DNA of 43,406 nt from Candidatus Eisenbacteria bacterium (lineage in GTDB: Bacteria; Eisenbacteria; RBG-16-71-46; SZUA-252), in assembly GCA_005893275.1 (NCBI GenBank), contig VBOW01000036.1:1-43406 (forward strand), read 5' to 3'. This document shows positions 36,221 to 43,406 of this stretch, in pieces (the stretch's first letter is position 1; the number at the start of each line of letters is the position of its first letter). Made by a program: the position numbers and the translations under genes. Below the pieces are notes generated by a model. That model was not told where the DNA came from and ran no database searches. It was given only the letters and a program-made list of their open reading frames with translations.

Positions 36221-36254
36221 TCCCCTCGGGCTCGAGCTTGTGGAGCCGAGGGGA
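36221..36254 (-). terminator. Hairpin just after the receiver gene, candidate terminator
   Basis: TCCCCTCGG pairs with CCGAGGGGA (9 bp) with a further CTC/GAG inside after a bulged base, loop about 9. It begins two bases after the stop codon of the receiver gene, where the signalling operon ends. There is no T run after it, so termination may be weak, or the hairpin may protect the 3' end. Confidence 0.4.
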
Positions 36255-36256
36255 GC

Positions 36257-36658
36257 CTACGCGGAGGGGGTGGGTCGCTCGGTGACGGTCTGGCCGAGCA
36301 GCTGGTTGATTCGCTCGACCAGCTTTCTGGGGCTGAACGGCTTCGTGATGTAATCATCCGCGCCGACATCGAAGCCCAGCTTCTGGTCGACATTTCGGCC
36401 CTTGGCCGAAAGGAGGATCACCGGAATATGCTGGGTCGCCGCGTTGGACTTGATGCTCTTGCAGACCTCGTACCCATCCAGCTTCGGCATCATGATGTCG
36501 AGCACGATGAGGTCGGGCTTTTCGCTCTTCACCCTTTCGAGCGCCTGCTCGCCGTCGAGCGCGGTGACGACCTCGTACCCCTCCATCCCGAGACTGAAGT
36601 CCAGGATGTGCACGATGTAGATCTCATCGTCCACGACCAGGATTTTCCCTTTGGACAT
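36257..36658 (-). CDS. Stand-alone receiver (CheY-like) response regulator
   Basis: 133 aa, receiver domain only. Acidic pocket VVDDE (8-12), phosphoacceptor Asp54 in IVLDIMMPKLDGYE, and Lys106 in DDYITKPFSP. No output domain. ATG at 36658 follows AGGAGGAGGTGAG, almost a full anti-Shine-Dalgarno match, so it should be highly translated; an in-frame GTG at 36667 lies inside that sequence and is not used. It is 21 bases after the membrane kinase-HD-GYP gene, so it is the likely phosphate acceptor of one or both kinases. Confidence 0.94.
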   Translation of the reverse strand: MSKGKILVVDDEIYIVHILDFSLGMEGYEVVTALDGEQALERVKSEKPDLIVLDIMMPKLDGYEVCKSIKSNAATQHIPVILLSAKGRNVDQKLGFDVGADDYITKPFSPRKLVERINQLLGQTVTERPTPSA

Positions 36659-36679
36659 CCGACTCACCTCCTCCTGTCG

Positions 36680-39283
36680 CTAGGCATGGGTTTTATCGGC
36701 CTCGTGGGCCGCTTCTCCAGCCCGAACTGGCTTCGTATTCTCCTGGAATTCAGGCATTTGGGCGAAGGCCTCGACCACCCTGGGGTCGAATTGGGTTCCC
36801 TTGCACTGGCGCAGCTCCCGCACGGCATCCGCGTGGCTCATCGCGTGCCGGTAGGGCCTCCCCACCGTCATCGACTCGTAGGCGTCGAGAACGGCGATGA
36901 TCCGGGCTCCGAGCGGAATCTGATCTCCCTTGAGCCCCCGCGGGTACCCGCGCCCATCCATCCGCTCGTGATGGGCCAGAATGATTTCGGTCACTTGTTC
37001 CTGGAACTCGATCGGTTTCACGATCTCCGCCGAGCGCAGGGGATGGAGCGCCACCTCCGCCCAGGCCACGTCGTCCAACTTGCCGGGTTCTTGCAGGACG
37101 GAAAGGTCGATCTGTGCCATCCCGACGTCGTGGACGCTCGCAACGTAGGCCAACGCTTCCACGTCCTCCTCCTTGAGCCCCAGCTTCCGCCCCAGCGCCA
37201 CGGCGCGGCCCGCCATCCCTCCCGAGCTCAGCTTGAGCCGGCTCCTGCGCGCGTTCTCGATGATCGCAGCCAGGGCCTTCGCGGTTTCCTCGGTTCGGTC
37301 CGAAGTGCGCTCATGGTCGGAAACGCGCTTCCAGGCCAGCGCGACCCGGTCCGAGAGGGAGGACAGGAGCGCGCGGTCGTCCTCCGTGAAGGGGGTGCAC
37401 GAGACTTTGTTGTTGATGTTGATCACCCCGATCACGCGTCCGTCGATCTTGACCGGGACCGAAAGAAGCGATTTGGTCTCGTATTGATGGCCGTTCGGCC
37501 TGCCGAATCGCGGATCCTCCTCGATGTTGGTGACGAGGAGCGGCTGACCGTGCTTGGCCACCCAGCCGGCGATCGAGTCGCCGATCTTGACGCGGGTGCC
37601 GCAGACCACCTCCTCGCGCAGGCCGCGCGCGGCGCGAATGTAGAGCTCCGCTTTCTCCTCGTCCACGAGCATGAGGGACGCCGTGCGCGCGTTCATGACC
37701 TCCGCGATCATCTCCACCGTGAGCCGGGTCAAATGGTCCGAGACCGAGCGCGACGGGGTCCAGGTGGCGTGGGTGATCACGTTCGCGTCCCCGGCCGTGA
37801 CCGGCAGGACCACGGTGAAGCGCGATCCCACCCCTGTCTCGCTTTCGGCCAGGATCTCCCCACCGTGCCACTCGACAATGCTCTTCGAAACGGTAAGTCC
37901 CAAACCGACTCCCGGGTACTCGCGGGAGAGGGAACTGTCGATTTGATAGAACTTGTCGAAGATCCTCTCGATTTCCTCTTTCGGAATGCCGATCCCCGTG
38001 TCCTCGATTTGGACGCGCACCGTGCGCCCTTCCATCGCCGTCCGGAAGGTCACCGTCCCGCCTTCGTGCGTGAACTTGATCGCGTTGCTTCCCAGGTTGT
38101 GGAGGACGCGCTTCAGCAGGGCCCGGTCCGCCTCGACCACGATCTCCGGCGCCGCCGACTCGACGCGGATCGAGATCTTCTTGGGGCCGGCCATCGAGCG
38201 CAGATTCTCGACCACTTCGTCCGTCAGCGTGATCAGATTGAACGGCTCGCGGCTCATGCGGAACCGGCCCGACTCGAGCTGGGACAGCTCCAGCACCGAA
38301 TCGATGAGGCGCCTGAGCTTCAGGCTCTGGTCGTCGATCACGCCCAGGAACTGGCGCTGCATCTCGACGTTGGGAGACCCCACGCTTTCGAGCAGCGCCT
38401 CCACGTACGCGCGGATCGCGGTCAGGGGCGTACGCAGCTCGTGGGAAACGGTCGAGACGAAGGAGGACTTGAGGTCGTTCAATTCCTCGGCGCGCTCGGT
38501 CGCTTCCTCGAGCTGGCCCATGCTCTGATTCAAGCGCTCGTAGAGACTCGCGTTTTGGATGGCCACGACCGCGTGGGTGGCGAGGATTTCCAGGGTTTCC
38601 ACGGTTTCCCGGGAAGGAAGCCGGCGGTCCACCGGATCGTCGACGGAAAGGTATCCGATCGCGGCGCCGTCCTTCGTGTAGAGGGGGACGAAGAGGACGT
38701 CCTCCTGATGCCACTCCCCTTCCTTCCGAATGCCCAGGTCCGGGGTGTAGCCCTCGTCGTCCTCCTTTCCCCAGAACTTCCGCTCGTGACTGATGAAGTA
38801 GGAGCGGCTGACCCGGAATTCCTCCTTGAGCCAGCTGTCGAATTCGGAGCGCGGGATGGGATGCTGCTCGAGCTTCCGGATCGCTTCGCGGCTCAGCCCG
38901 GCGAACGCGCGGGCCTCGAACTCTCCGCTCGAATCGTTGAGAACGCGCAGGAGGACGATCCGGAATCCCGCCGCTTCCGAAACGGCGTGGACGATCTCGT
39001 GGAGCACCTTGTCGAGGGAGAGGTTCGAATTGATGCTCGTCGCAATCTCCAGCACCTTCTTGATTCGGGCCGCCCGCCTGCGGCTCGTGAGGAGCTGGTA
39101 GCGGTAGAGATCGCCCATCTTGTCGCTGGCCTGGGTCAGCTCCTCGTTCCGGTGGATCGCGGCGTCGTACGACGAACGGAGCGATTTGAGCTCGTGCCGA
39201 AGCGAGCGGCGATGGCGCAGCTGCTCCACGATGAGGAGCACGGAGGCCGCGAGGGCCCAGATCAGCTCAACGGACGGAATCAC
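36680..39283 (-). CDS. Histidine kinase-GAF-HD-GYP fusion, membrane form
   Basis: 867 aa. N-terminal helix (about 6-20) anchors it; coiled coil (about 25-75); GAF 1 (about 80-245); HisKA with His281 in SHELRTPLT; HATPase with N box NLGSNAIKF (396-404), DTGIGIP (428-434) and GVGLGL (458-463); GAF 2 (about 512-655); C-terminal HD-GYP (about 675-850). HD-GYP residues present: His718-Asp719, His747, His771-His772, GYP (779-781), Asp800. But HDIGK reads HDVGM, and the usual upstream His is missing. HD-GYP domains normally degrade cyclic-di-GMP. The start is GTG at 39283, overlapping the paralogous gene upstream by 17 bases. Confidence 0.9.
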   Translation of the reverse strand: MIPSVELIWALAASVLLIVEQLRHRRSLRHELKSLRSSYDAAIHRNEELTQASDKMGDLYRYQLLTSRRRAARIKKVLEIATSINSNLSLDKVLHEIVHAVSEAAGFRIVLLRVLNDSSGEFEARAFAGLSREAIRKLEQHPIPRSEFDSWLKEEFRVSRSYFISHERKFWGKEDDEGYTPDLGIRKEGEWHQEDVLFVPLYTKDGAAIGYLSVDDPVDRRLPSRETVETLEILATHAVVAIQNASLYERLNQSMGQLEEATERAEELNDLKSSFVSTVSHELRTPLTAIRAYVEALLESVGSPNVEMQRQFLGVIDDQSLKLRRLIDSVLELSQLESGRFRMSREPFNLITLTDEVVENLRSMAGPKKISIRVESAAPEIVVEADRALLKRVLHNLGSNAIKFTHEGGTVTFRTAMEGRTVRVQIEDTGIGIPKEEIERIFDKFYQIDSSLSREYPGVGLGLTVSKSIVEWHGGEILAESETGVGSRFTVVLPVTAGDANVITHATWTPSRSVSDHLTRLTVEMIAEVMNARTASLMLVDEEKAELYIRAARGLREEVVCGTRVKIGDSIAGWVAKHGQPLLVTNIEEDPRFGRPNGHQYETKSLLSVPVKIDGRVIGVININNKVSCTPFTEDDRALLSSLSDRVALAWKRVSDHERTSDRTEETAKALAAIIENARRSRLKLSSGGMAGRAVALGRKLGLKEEDVEALAYVASVHDVGMAQIDLSVLQEPGKLDDVAWAEVALHPLRSAEIVKPIEFQEQVTEIILAHHERMDGRGYPRGLKGDQIPLGARIIAVLDAYESMTVGRPYRHAMSHADAVRELRQCKGTQFDPRVVEAFAQMPEFQENTKPVRAGEAAHEADKTHA

Positions 39284-41666
39284 GCTGGTACTTTCCGGTG
39301 GCGGGCGCCGAGGGAGCGCCGGGATGGCTCCCGCCCTTCCGGGCGAGCAGCCTCTCGAACTCCTTGACGACGCGCGGGTCGAACTGCGTCCCGGAGCACC
39401 GCTTCACTTCGGTGAGCGCTTCGGACTCCGGGATCGAATCGCGGTAGGGACGTCCCAGGGTCATAGCCTCGAACGCGTCCACCACGGCCAGGATGCGGGC
39501 GGCGAGCGGGATTTCCTCACCCGAGAGCCCGCGCGGATAGCCGTGGCCGTCGTAATGCTCGTGGTGGCTCAGGATGATTTCGTTCGCGCGCGCGGCGAAT
39601 TCGATCGGCTGAAGCAGGCGCACGCCGTCGCGAGGGTGCGTCTCGACGCGGCGCCGCTCCTGCTCGGTCCACCGGCGTGAGCTCAGGATCAGGTCCTCGC
39701 CCACCGCAAGCATGCCCACGTCGTGGACGCGCGCCACGTACCCGAGCACCTCGAGCTCGTCTTCCCCGAGGCCGAGCTTCCGGCCGAGATCGGTCGAGAG
39801 CTTGAACGCGCGGCGCGAGGTCCAGAGCGAGTAGCTCCGTTTGGCGCGGATCACGGTGCGGATGGTATTCAGGGTCGTGTAGGCGTCTCCCGATGGGCCG
39901 GCCGCCCGCACGCGCTCCAGCGCGGTCCCGACCCGCTTCGAGATCGCGACCAGGAGACTCAGATCGTCGGCGTCGAAGGGAAGCCCGGTCGTCTTGCTGC
40001 TCACGTTCACGACCCCGACCGTTTCGCCGGCGAGCCGAAGCGGCACACACAGGAGCGATTTTGTCTCGTACTGCGGATGATTCAGCTTTCGGAATCTCCG
40101 GTCGTTTTCGATGTCGTTGACGAGGAGGTTCTCCGAGGTCTGCGCGACCCATCCCGCGATCGACGCCCCGGTCTTGACCCGAGCCCTCGCCACCATGTCC
40201 GGGTCGAGACCATGGGCCGCGCGAATGTGGAGCTCGGTTCCGTCCTCGTTGAAGAACATGATCGAGACGTTCCGCGCCTCCATCACCTCGGCCACCATTT
40301 CGACCGCGCTCGAGAGAAGCGTGCGCAGCTCCGGCATCTCGAAGAACGGCTCGAGCGAGCGCATCAGATTCCGGAATCCGCGCTGGACCAAGGGTAGCTC
40401 GACCACGAACCGGCTCCCTTGTCCCAGGTTGCTCTCGACTCGGACCGTTCCGCCGTGAAGCTCCACGACGCTCTTCACGATCGCGAGGCCGAGCCCCGAT
40501 CCGCCGACCCGCTCGGCTCCTCCCTCTTCGACCCGATAGAAACGCTCGAACACGCGACCCAGCTTGTCGGGTGGAATTCCCATCCCGCGGTCTTCGACGA
40601 TGACTTGCATCCGCTCGCCGGCCTGCCTCGCGTGAATCGTGATCGGGGAACCTTCCCGGGAGAACTTGGCCGCGTTGCCGATGAGGTTCACAAGAACCTG
40701 CTTCAGGAGGTCGGGATCCGCCTCGATCGCGGGCAGCTCGGGGGCGAGGTCGGGAACGACGGTGAGACGCTTGGACGCAAGCTGCGGTCCCACGGTCGGC
40801 AGGATCTCGTCCAGCAGCCGCCCCAGCTCCAGCGGTTCCGACCGGAGCCTCCGTCGTCCGGAATCCATCCGGCTCAAGTCGAGCACATCGTTCACGATCC
40901 TGGTCAGGCGGTCGCATTCCTCGTTGATGATCCCGAGGAACCGATCCTGCATCGAGAACGCGGGATTCCCCACGTTGTCGAGCAGGGTCTCGGTATACGC
41001 CTTGATCGAAGTCAGCGGGGTCCGAAGCTCGTGAGACACGACCGAGATCAGCTCGGATTTCATCTCGTCGAGCCGCCGCAAGGACGCGTTGGCTTCGTCG
41101 AGCCGGATCGTCTTCTGTTCGAGCTCCGCGTGCGTGCGGATCCGGTCGACCGCGAGGCCGATCTGGTCGGCGAGGAAAAGCAGCGCCCGGCGCCTGCGCG
41201 CGCTCGCTTTGAGCGGCCTGCTGAAACCCAGGAGCGCGACCCCCAGGAGCGAGGTCCCAACGATGATCGGCACGCCGACCAGGGCGTGAGGCACCTGCCC
41301 GCTCCAGTGAAGCTCCTTCCAATCCGCGGCCTCCATGCGGAGCGCGTCTTCGACGATGAGCGTCTCGCGCCGCAGAACCTGCGCGAGGAACCCTCCGGGA
41401 CGCGGTGTCACCCGGCAGGTCCCCGCGGGCCCGTTGGTGCCGCGCCCAAAGTGGTCCCCGCGCAGCTCGCCGGATTCGTAGTCGAGCAGAAGAAGCGAGA
41501 AGAAATCGGCCCGCGCGAGCTCCAGCACGTGCCGCGCCACAGCCGCCACGAGCCCCTGGGCATCGAACGCGGACTGGACGGCAAAGCTGAGGCTGGAGAG
41601 CCCCGGGAGGAGGCGAAAGGCCGACCCGGCGCCGCGGTCGGGTGTGTCGTCGGGGCGGTTCAGCAT
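39267..41666 (-). CDS. Histidine kinase-GAF-HD-GYP fusion, soluble form
   Basis: 799 aa, no membrane segment. GAF 1 (about 25-180), HisKA with His212 in SHELRTPLT, HATPase with NLIGNAAKF (327-335), DRGMGIP (359-365) and GSGLGL (389-394), GAF 2 (about 445-590), HD-GYP (about 605-785). HD-GYP residues: His648-Asp649, Met652 in place of Lys, His677, His701-His702, GYP (709-711), Asp730. Same domain order as the next gene and clearly its paralogue, with similar GAF 2 domains (SIAGWVA, HQYETKSLL versus HPQYETKSLL). ATG at 41666 overlaps the REC-GGDEF stop by 7 bases. Confidence 0.9.
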   Translation of the reverse strand: MLNRPDDTPDRGAGSAFRLLPGLSSLSFAVQSAFDAQGLVAAVARHVLELARADFFSLLLLDYESGELRGDHFGRGTNGPAGTCRVTPRPGGFLAQVLRRETLIVEDALRMEAADWKELHWSGQVPHALVGVPIIVGTSLLGVALLGFSRPLKASARRRRALLFLADQIGLAVDRIRTHAELEQKTIRLDEANASLRRLDEMKSELISVVSHELRTPLTSIKAYTETLLDNVGNPAFSMQDRFLGIINEECDRLTRIVNDVLDLSRMDSGRRRLRSEPLELGRLLDEILPTVGPQLASKRLTVVPDLAPELPAIEADPDLLKQVLVNLIGNAAKFSREGSPITIHARQAGERMQVIVEDRGMGIPPDKLGRVFERFYRVEEGGAERVGGSGLGLAIVKSVVELHGGTVRVESNLGQGSRFVVELPLVQRGFRNLMRSLEPFFEMPELRTLLSSAVEMVAEVMEARNVSIMFFNEDGTELHIRAAHGLDPDMVARARVKTGASIAGWVAQTSENLLVNDIENDRRFRKLNHPQYETKSLLCVPLRLAGETVGVVNVSSKTTGLPFDADDLSLLVAISKRVGTALERVRAAGPSGDAYTTLNTIRTVIRAKRSYSLWTSRRAFKLSTDLGRKLGLGEDELEVLGYVARVHDVGMLAVGEDLILSSRRWTEQERRRVETHPRDGVRLLQPIEFAARANEIILSHHEHYDGHGYPRGLSGEEIPLAARILAVVDAFEAMTLGRPYRDSIPESEALTEVKRCSGTQFDPRVVKEFERLLARKGGSHPGAPSAPATGKYQRDSVR

Positions 41667-42688
41667 CCGGAGAGCTCCGGCGGATCGGGCGTGGGGGATT
41701 CCACGGCCGGCATGATCGGTGAGCCGTCCAGCCGCCGGTCGGGAATGACCACGCTTCCCTGCATCGCCTTACCGCGCTTCTTGAGCTCCTTCGCGATGTC
41801 GCTCACCTGGGCGCTGTGTTGGATATCGCGGCCCTCGTTGCTCACGATCAGAACCGTGACCGACATCAGAGCGAATTTCTTCACGCCTCCCTGGCGGCTC
41901 GAGAGCACCGTGATATGCCCGCGCTTCAGATCCAGCTCGTCGTAGTGCTCCCGGATCCGCGAATCGAAGGTCGTTTGGATCGCGTCCGCGATGGACCGCG
42001 CCCGCTCCGGGATCGTGATCACCACGAAATCGTCTCCGCCGATGTGGCCCACGAAGTCCCCCGATATTCCGTACCGCTCGATCTGTTCGTGGAGCAGCGC
42101 CGCGACGAAGCGGATGACCGCGTCGCCCCGGGCGTACCCGTAGTAGTCGTTGTAGGCCTTGAAGTAATCGAGGTCGATGTGCAGGAACGAGAATTTCTCT
42201 CCCCGCTCGATCCTCCGCGAGAGCTCGGTCTCGATGAGCACGTTCCCCGGAAGACCGGTGAGCGCGTTCGATTGGAGCTGGGCGCGCCGTGTCTTGAGCT
42301 GGTTCCGGACGCGGAAGAGAAGCTCGTTTTGCGCCCACGGTTTCGTGATGTAGTCGTCGGCGTAGAGCTCAAGGCCGTGGATCCGGTCCTCGAAGGTCGA
42401 CTTCGCGGTGAGAAAGATGATCGGGATGCGCGAGGTGAGGGGGTTGGCCTTGAGCTGCCGGCACACCTCGTAGCCGTCGAGACCCGGCATCATCACGTCG
42501 AGCAGGATCAGCTCGGGAGGATCGCGTCGAACTTCCTCGAGGCCGCGCACGCCGTCCTCCGCCGTGCGCACTTCGTACTGGGCGTCCTTGGCGTCGCTGA
42601 GCTGCTTCTGAAGAATGAACCGGAGCTTGGGATCGTCCTCGATGACAAGGATTCGCCCGGTCTCGGGCGTGGATGCGTCCTGGCTCAC
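41660..42688 (-). CDS. Receiver-GGDEF response regulator (diguanylate cyclase-like)
   Basis: 342 aa. Receiver domain (about 11-130) with Asp64 (ILLDVMMPG) and Lys116 (ITKPW). GGDEF domain (about 140-310): FLHIDLDYFKAYNDYYGYARGD, then GHIGGDDF (GGDDF at 217-221, where the family usually has GGDEF or GGEEF). No Arg-x-x-Asp inhibitory site is seen just before it. If active it makes cyclic-di-GMP from GTP. The start is GTG at 42688, six bases after GAGGTG; another GTG lies three codons upstream. The open frame extends to 42919 but that part is not protein-like. First gene of the signalling operon. Confidence 0.88.
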   Translation of the reverse strand: MSQDASTPETGRILVIEDDPKLRFILQKQLSDAKDAQYEVRTAEDGVRGLEEVRRDPPELILLDVMMPGLDGYEVCRQLKANPLTSRIPIIFLTAKSTFEDRIHGLELYADDYITKPWAQNELLFRVRNQLKTRRAQLQSNALTGLPGNVLIETELSRRIERGEKFSFLHIDLDYFKAYNDYYGYARGDAVIRFVAALLHEQIERYGISGDFVGHIGGDDFVVITIPERARSIADAIQTTFDSRIREHYDELDLKRGHITVLSSRQGGVKKFALMSVTVLIVSNEGRDIQHSAQVSDIAKELKKRGKAMQGSVVIPDRRLDGSPIMPAVESPTPDPPELSGC

Positions 42689-42892
42689 GCGTGACACCTC
42701 GAATTCCGTTTCATGCGCCGTGGCTTGCGCGTGCGGCTTCCGAACCGCCAAAGGGCGGAACTTGGTACCGCTCTTGGAAATGTTCGGCTTTCCCGATGGC
42801 GATCTTGAGCCGGGGTGTGGGATTAGGGTGCGTTCCGGGTGGGCTGAGGCGTTGCAAATTGCACGGTGGTGACAATCCAGGGGCAAAGGGCC

Positions 42893-42922
42893 AGTGACGC
42901 CCCACTTGCCCCGGGGCAAGTT
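42893..42922. repeat. 30-base repeat copy 1 containing palindrome A
   Basis: Shares 26 of 30 bases with 43069-43098, starting AGTGACGCCCC. Inside is a perfect 18-base palindrome, ACTTGCCCCGGGGCAAGT (42904-42921). The four differences from copy 2 are two symmetric pairs that keep the palindrome perfect. Confidence 0.8.
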
Positions 42923-43020
42923 CCGAAATCGAGGAGCTGCTTGGCCACGGCTACCTGCTCCTAGGTATCGGCGAAATTACGCGCCATCCCGGCTGCCGCT
43001 TCGGTCGTCAGGTCCGGAGA

Positions 43021-43038
43021 GCATGTCCCGGGGCATGT
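43021..43038. repeat. Palindrome B, diverged member of the same set
   Basis: GCATGTCCCGGGGCATGT, an 18-base near-palindrome with the same CCCGGG centre and arms. The third base and its partner are both changed relative to A in a compensating way; one T/G pair is imperfect (a wobble if read as plus-strand RNA). It lacks the AGTGACGCCCC flank of the other two. Confidence 0.7.
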
Positions 43039-43068
43039 TGCAAGTATCCCACCGGCCGGTAGAGGGGG

Positions 43069-43098
43069 AGTGACGCCCCACTCGTCCCGGGACGAGTT
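43069..43098. repeat. 30-base repeat copy 2 containing palindrome C
   Basis: AGTGACGCCCC flank followed by the perfect 18-base palindrome ACTCGTCCCGGGACGAGT (43080-43097). Its centre is 59 bases from that of B, and B is 117 bases from A, close to a 1:2 spacing. Confidence 0.8.
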
Positions 43099-43127
43099 GC
43101 GGACGAGGGTCGCCCCCAGTCAACAAT

Positions 43128-43406
43128 TCAGACCGGCAACGACGAAAACGAGTCCAGGTTGGCGATGGCGGTGGCGGTGAAGGGGGTCGCTTGGCCGCCC
43201 TGGAGCCTCAGGGAGCCGGCGTACGCAATCATCGCCCCGTTGTCGCGGCAGAGCTTGGGGGAGGGAAACAGGGCCGGAATCCCCCGGGAATGGGCGAGGC
43301 CCGCGGTCTCGCGGCGGAGCAGCGTGTTGCAGGCGCAACCCCCCGCGACGGTGACGGCGCCGGCTTCGAACCGGGAGAGCGCCTGCGCGAGCCGCTCGAC
43401 CAGAGC
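43128..43406 (-). CDS. tsaD: tRNA N6-adenosine threonylcarbamoyltransferase TsaD (3' end only)
   Basis: C-terminal 92 residues; the rest lies beyond the window end. Translation reads ALVERLAQALSRFEAGAVTV, then AGGCACNTLLRRE (AGGVAANxxLR in most homologues) and FPSPKLCRDNGAMIAYAG, the conserved C-x-DN-x-AM-IA motif of TsaD. With TsaB and TsaE it makes the t6A37 modification in ANN-decoding tRNAs. The stop is TGA at 43128-43130. Confidence 0.93.
   Translation of the reverse strand, partial: ALVERLAQALSRFEAGAVTVAGGCACNTLLRRETAGLAHSRGIPALFPSPKLCRDNGAMIAYAGSLRLQGGQATPFTATAIANLDSFSSLPV

Larger units (their letters stand above)
42689..43127. other. Intergenic region upstream of the signalling operon
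   Basis: 439 bases between tsaD and the REC-GGDEF gene, with no convincing gene. It holds three related 18-base palindromes (listed separately), an inverted repeat TGCAA-N-TTGCA (42853-42863) and a tight hairpin CCGCC-AAAG-GGCGG (42745-42758). No sigma70 promoter of good quality was found. A GG-N10-GC pair with TTGCA at 43039-43054 (minus) is a weak sigma54 promoter candidate with a poor -24 flank. Confidence 0.5.

Noticed and set aside
36152-39367. Plus-strand open frame of 1071 codons
   Set aside because: Antisense to the receiver and kinase-HD-GYP genes; its sequence is Arg/Asp/His/Leu-rich and mirrors their codon pattern.
42689-42800. Possible cyclic-di-GMP (GEMM) riboswitch before the REC-GGDEF gene
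   Set aside because: Looked for because of the gene context; some fragments such as CGCAAGCC recur, but the conserved GEMM core and pairing could not be assembled.
42823-42948. Minus-strand frame of 41 codons starting GTG through palindrome A, with a GGAG upstream
   Set aside because: Tempting because of the Shine-Dalgarno-like site, but it crosses the palindrome and has no recognisable features; the repeats explain the sequence better.
42971-42986. TGGCGCG-TAAT-TTCGC as a sigma54 -24/-12 promoter
   Set aside because: The GG and GC are 11 bases apart instead of the strict 10.

Overview
This is a GC-rich (roughly two-thirds G+C), densely packed chromosomal window from a free-living diderm bacterium. 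The outer membrane is inferred from an Mla-type lipid transport trio (MlaE, MlaF, MlaD). The gene orders (rho-rpmE-DUF1385-prfA-prmC-murA; yicC-gmk-rpoZ-coaBC) and the number of TPR and signalling proteins suggest a deep-branching FCB- or Eisenbacteria-like lineage; that placement is a guess. No phage, IS element, CRISPR array or rRNA was seen. Apart from two genes near 17.4-20.6 kb, everything is on the minus strand.

Layout. (1) 1-1.06 kb: a tRNA-Thr(TGT)/Tyr(GTA)/Gly(TCC)/Thr(GGT) block leading into tuf, the same order as E. coli thrU-tyrU-glyT-thrT-tufB, with two sigma70-type promoters. (2) 1.13-17.26 kb: an almost gapless minus-strand run of 16 genes behind one good promoter: yicC, gmk, rpoZ, coaBC, a family 4 uracil-DNA glycosylase, dnaB, mlaE, mlaF, mlaD, radA, ispD, ispF, ddl, an MscS-like channel, cysS and a sensor kinase. 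Many neighbours overlap by 1-8 bases at stop/start. (3) 17.3-20.6 kb, plus strand: a GT-C/TPR membrane protein and a shortened NFACT (RqcH-like) protein. (4) 20.6-21.1 kb: a gene-poor gap. (5) 21.1-24.1 kb: a small membrane protein and a TPR-AAA-Fis sigma54 activator. (6) 24.2-32.3 kb: rho, rpmE, DUF1385, prfA, prmC, murA, selB as one run. (7) 32.3-36.2 kb: an exported TPR protein and priA. (8) 36.2-42.7 kb: a cyclic-di-GMP-type signalling cassette made of REC-GGDEF, two paralogous histidine kinase-GAF-HD-GYP fusions and a stand-alone receiver. (9) 42.7-43.1 kb: an intergenic region with three related palindromes, then the 3' end of tsaD.

How the genes work together. The two long runs combine translation (cysS, prfA, prmC, rpmE, tuf, tRNAs, selB), envelope synthesis (ddl, murA, ispD/F, mlaEFD), replication and repair (dnaB, radA, UDG, priA) and nucleotide or cofactor supply (gmk, coaBC). 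The most distinctive parts are the kinase/HD-GYP cassette, whose HD-GYP domains share two unusual active-site changes, and the palindromes upstream of it, whose arms vary in a compensatory way. Other points for follow-up are a release factor 1 gene that seems to start at ATT, a CoaBC lacking the usual CoaC cysteine, a short NFACT protein, and a TPR-fused sigma54 activator with an altered Walker B motif. All calls come from reading the sequence by eye; no database search was run.
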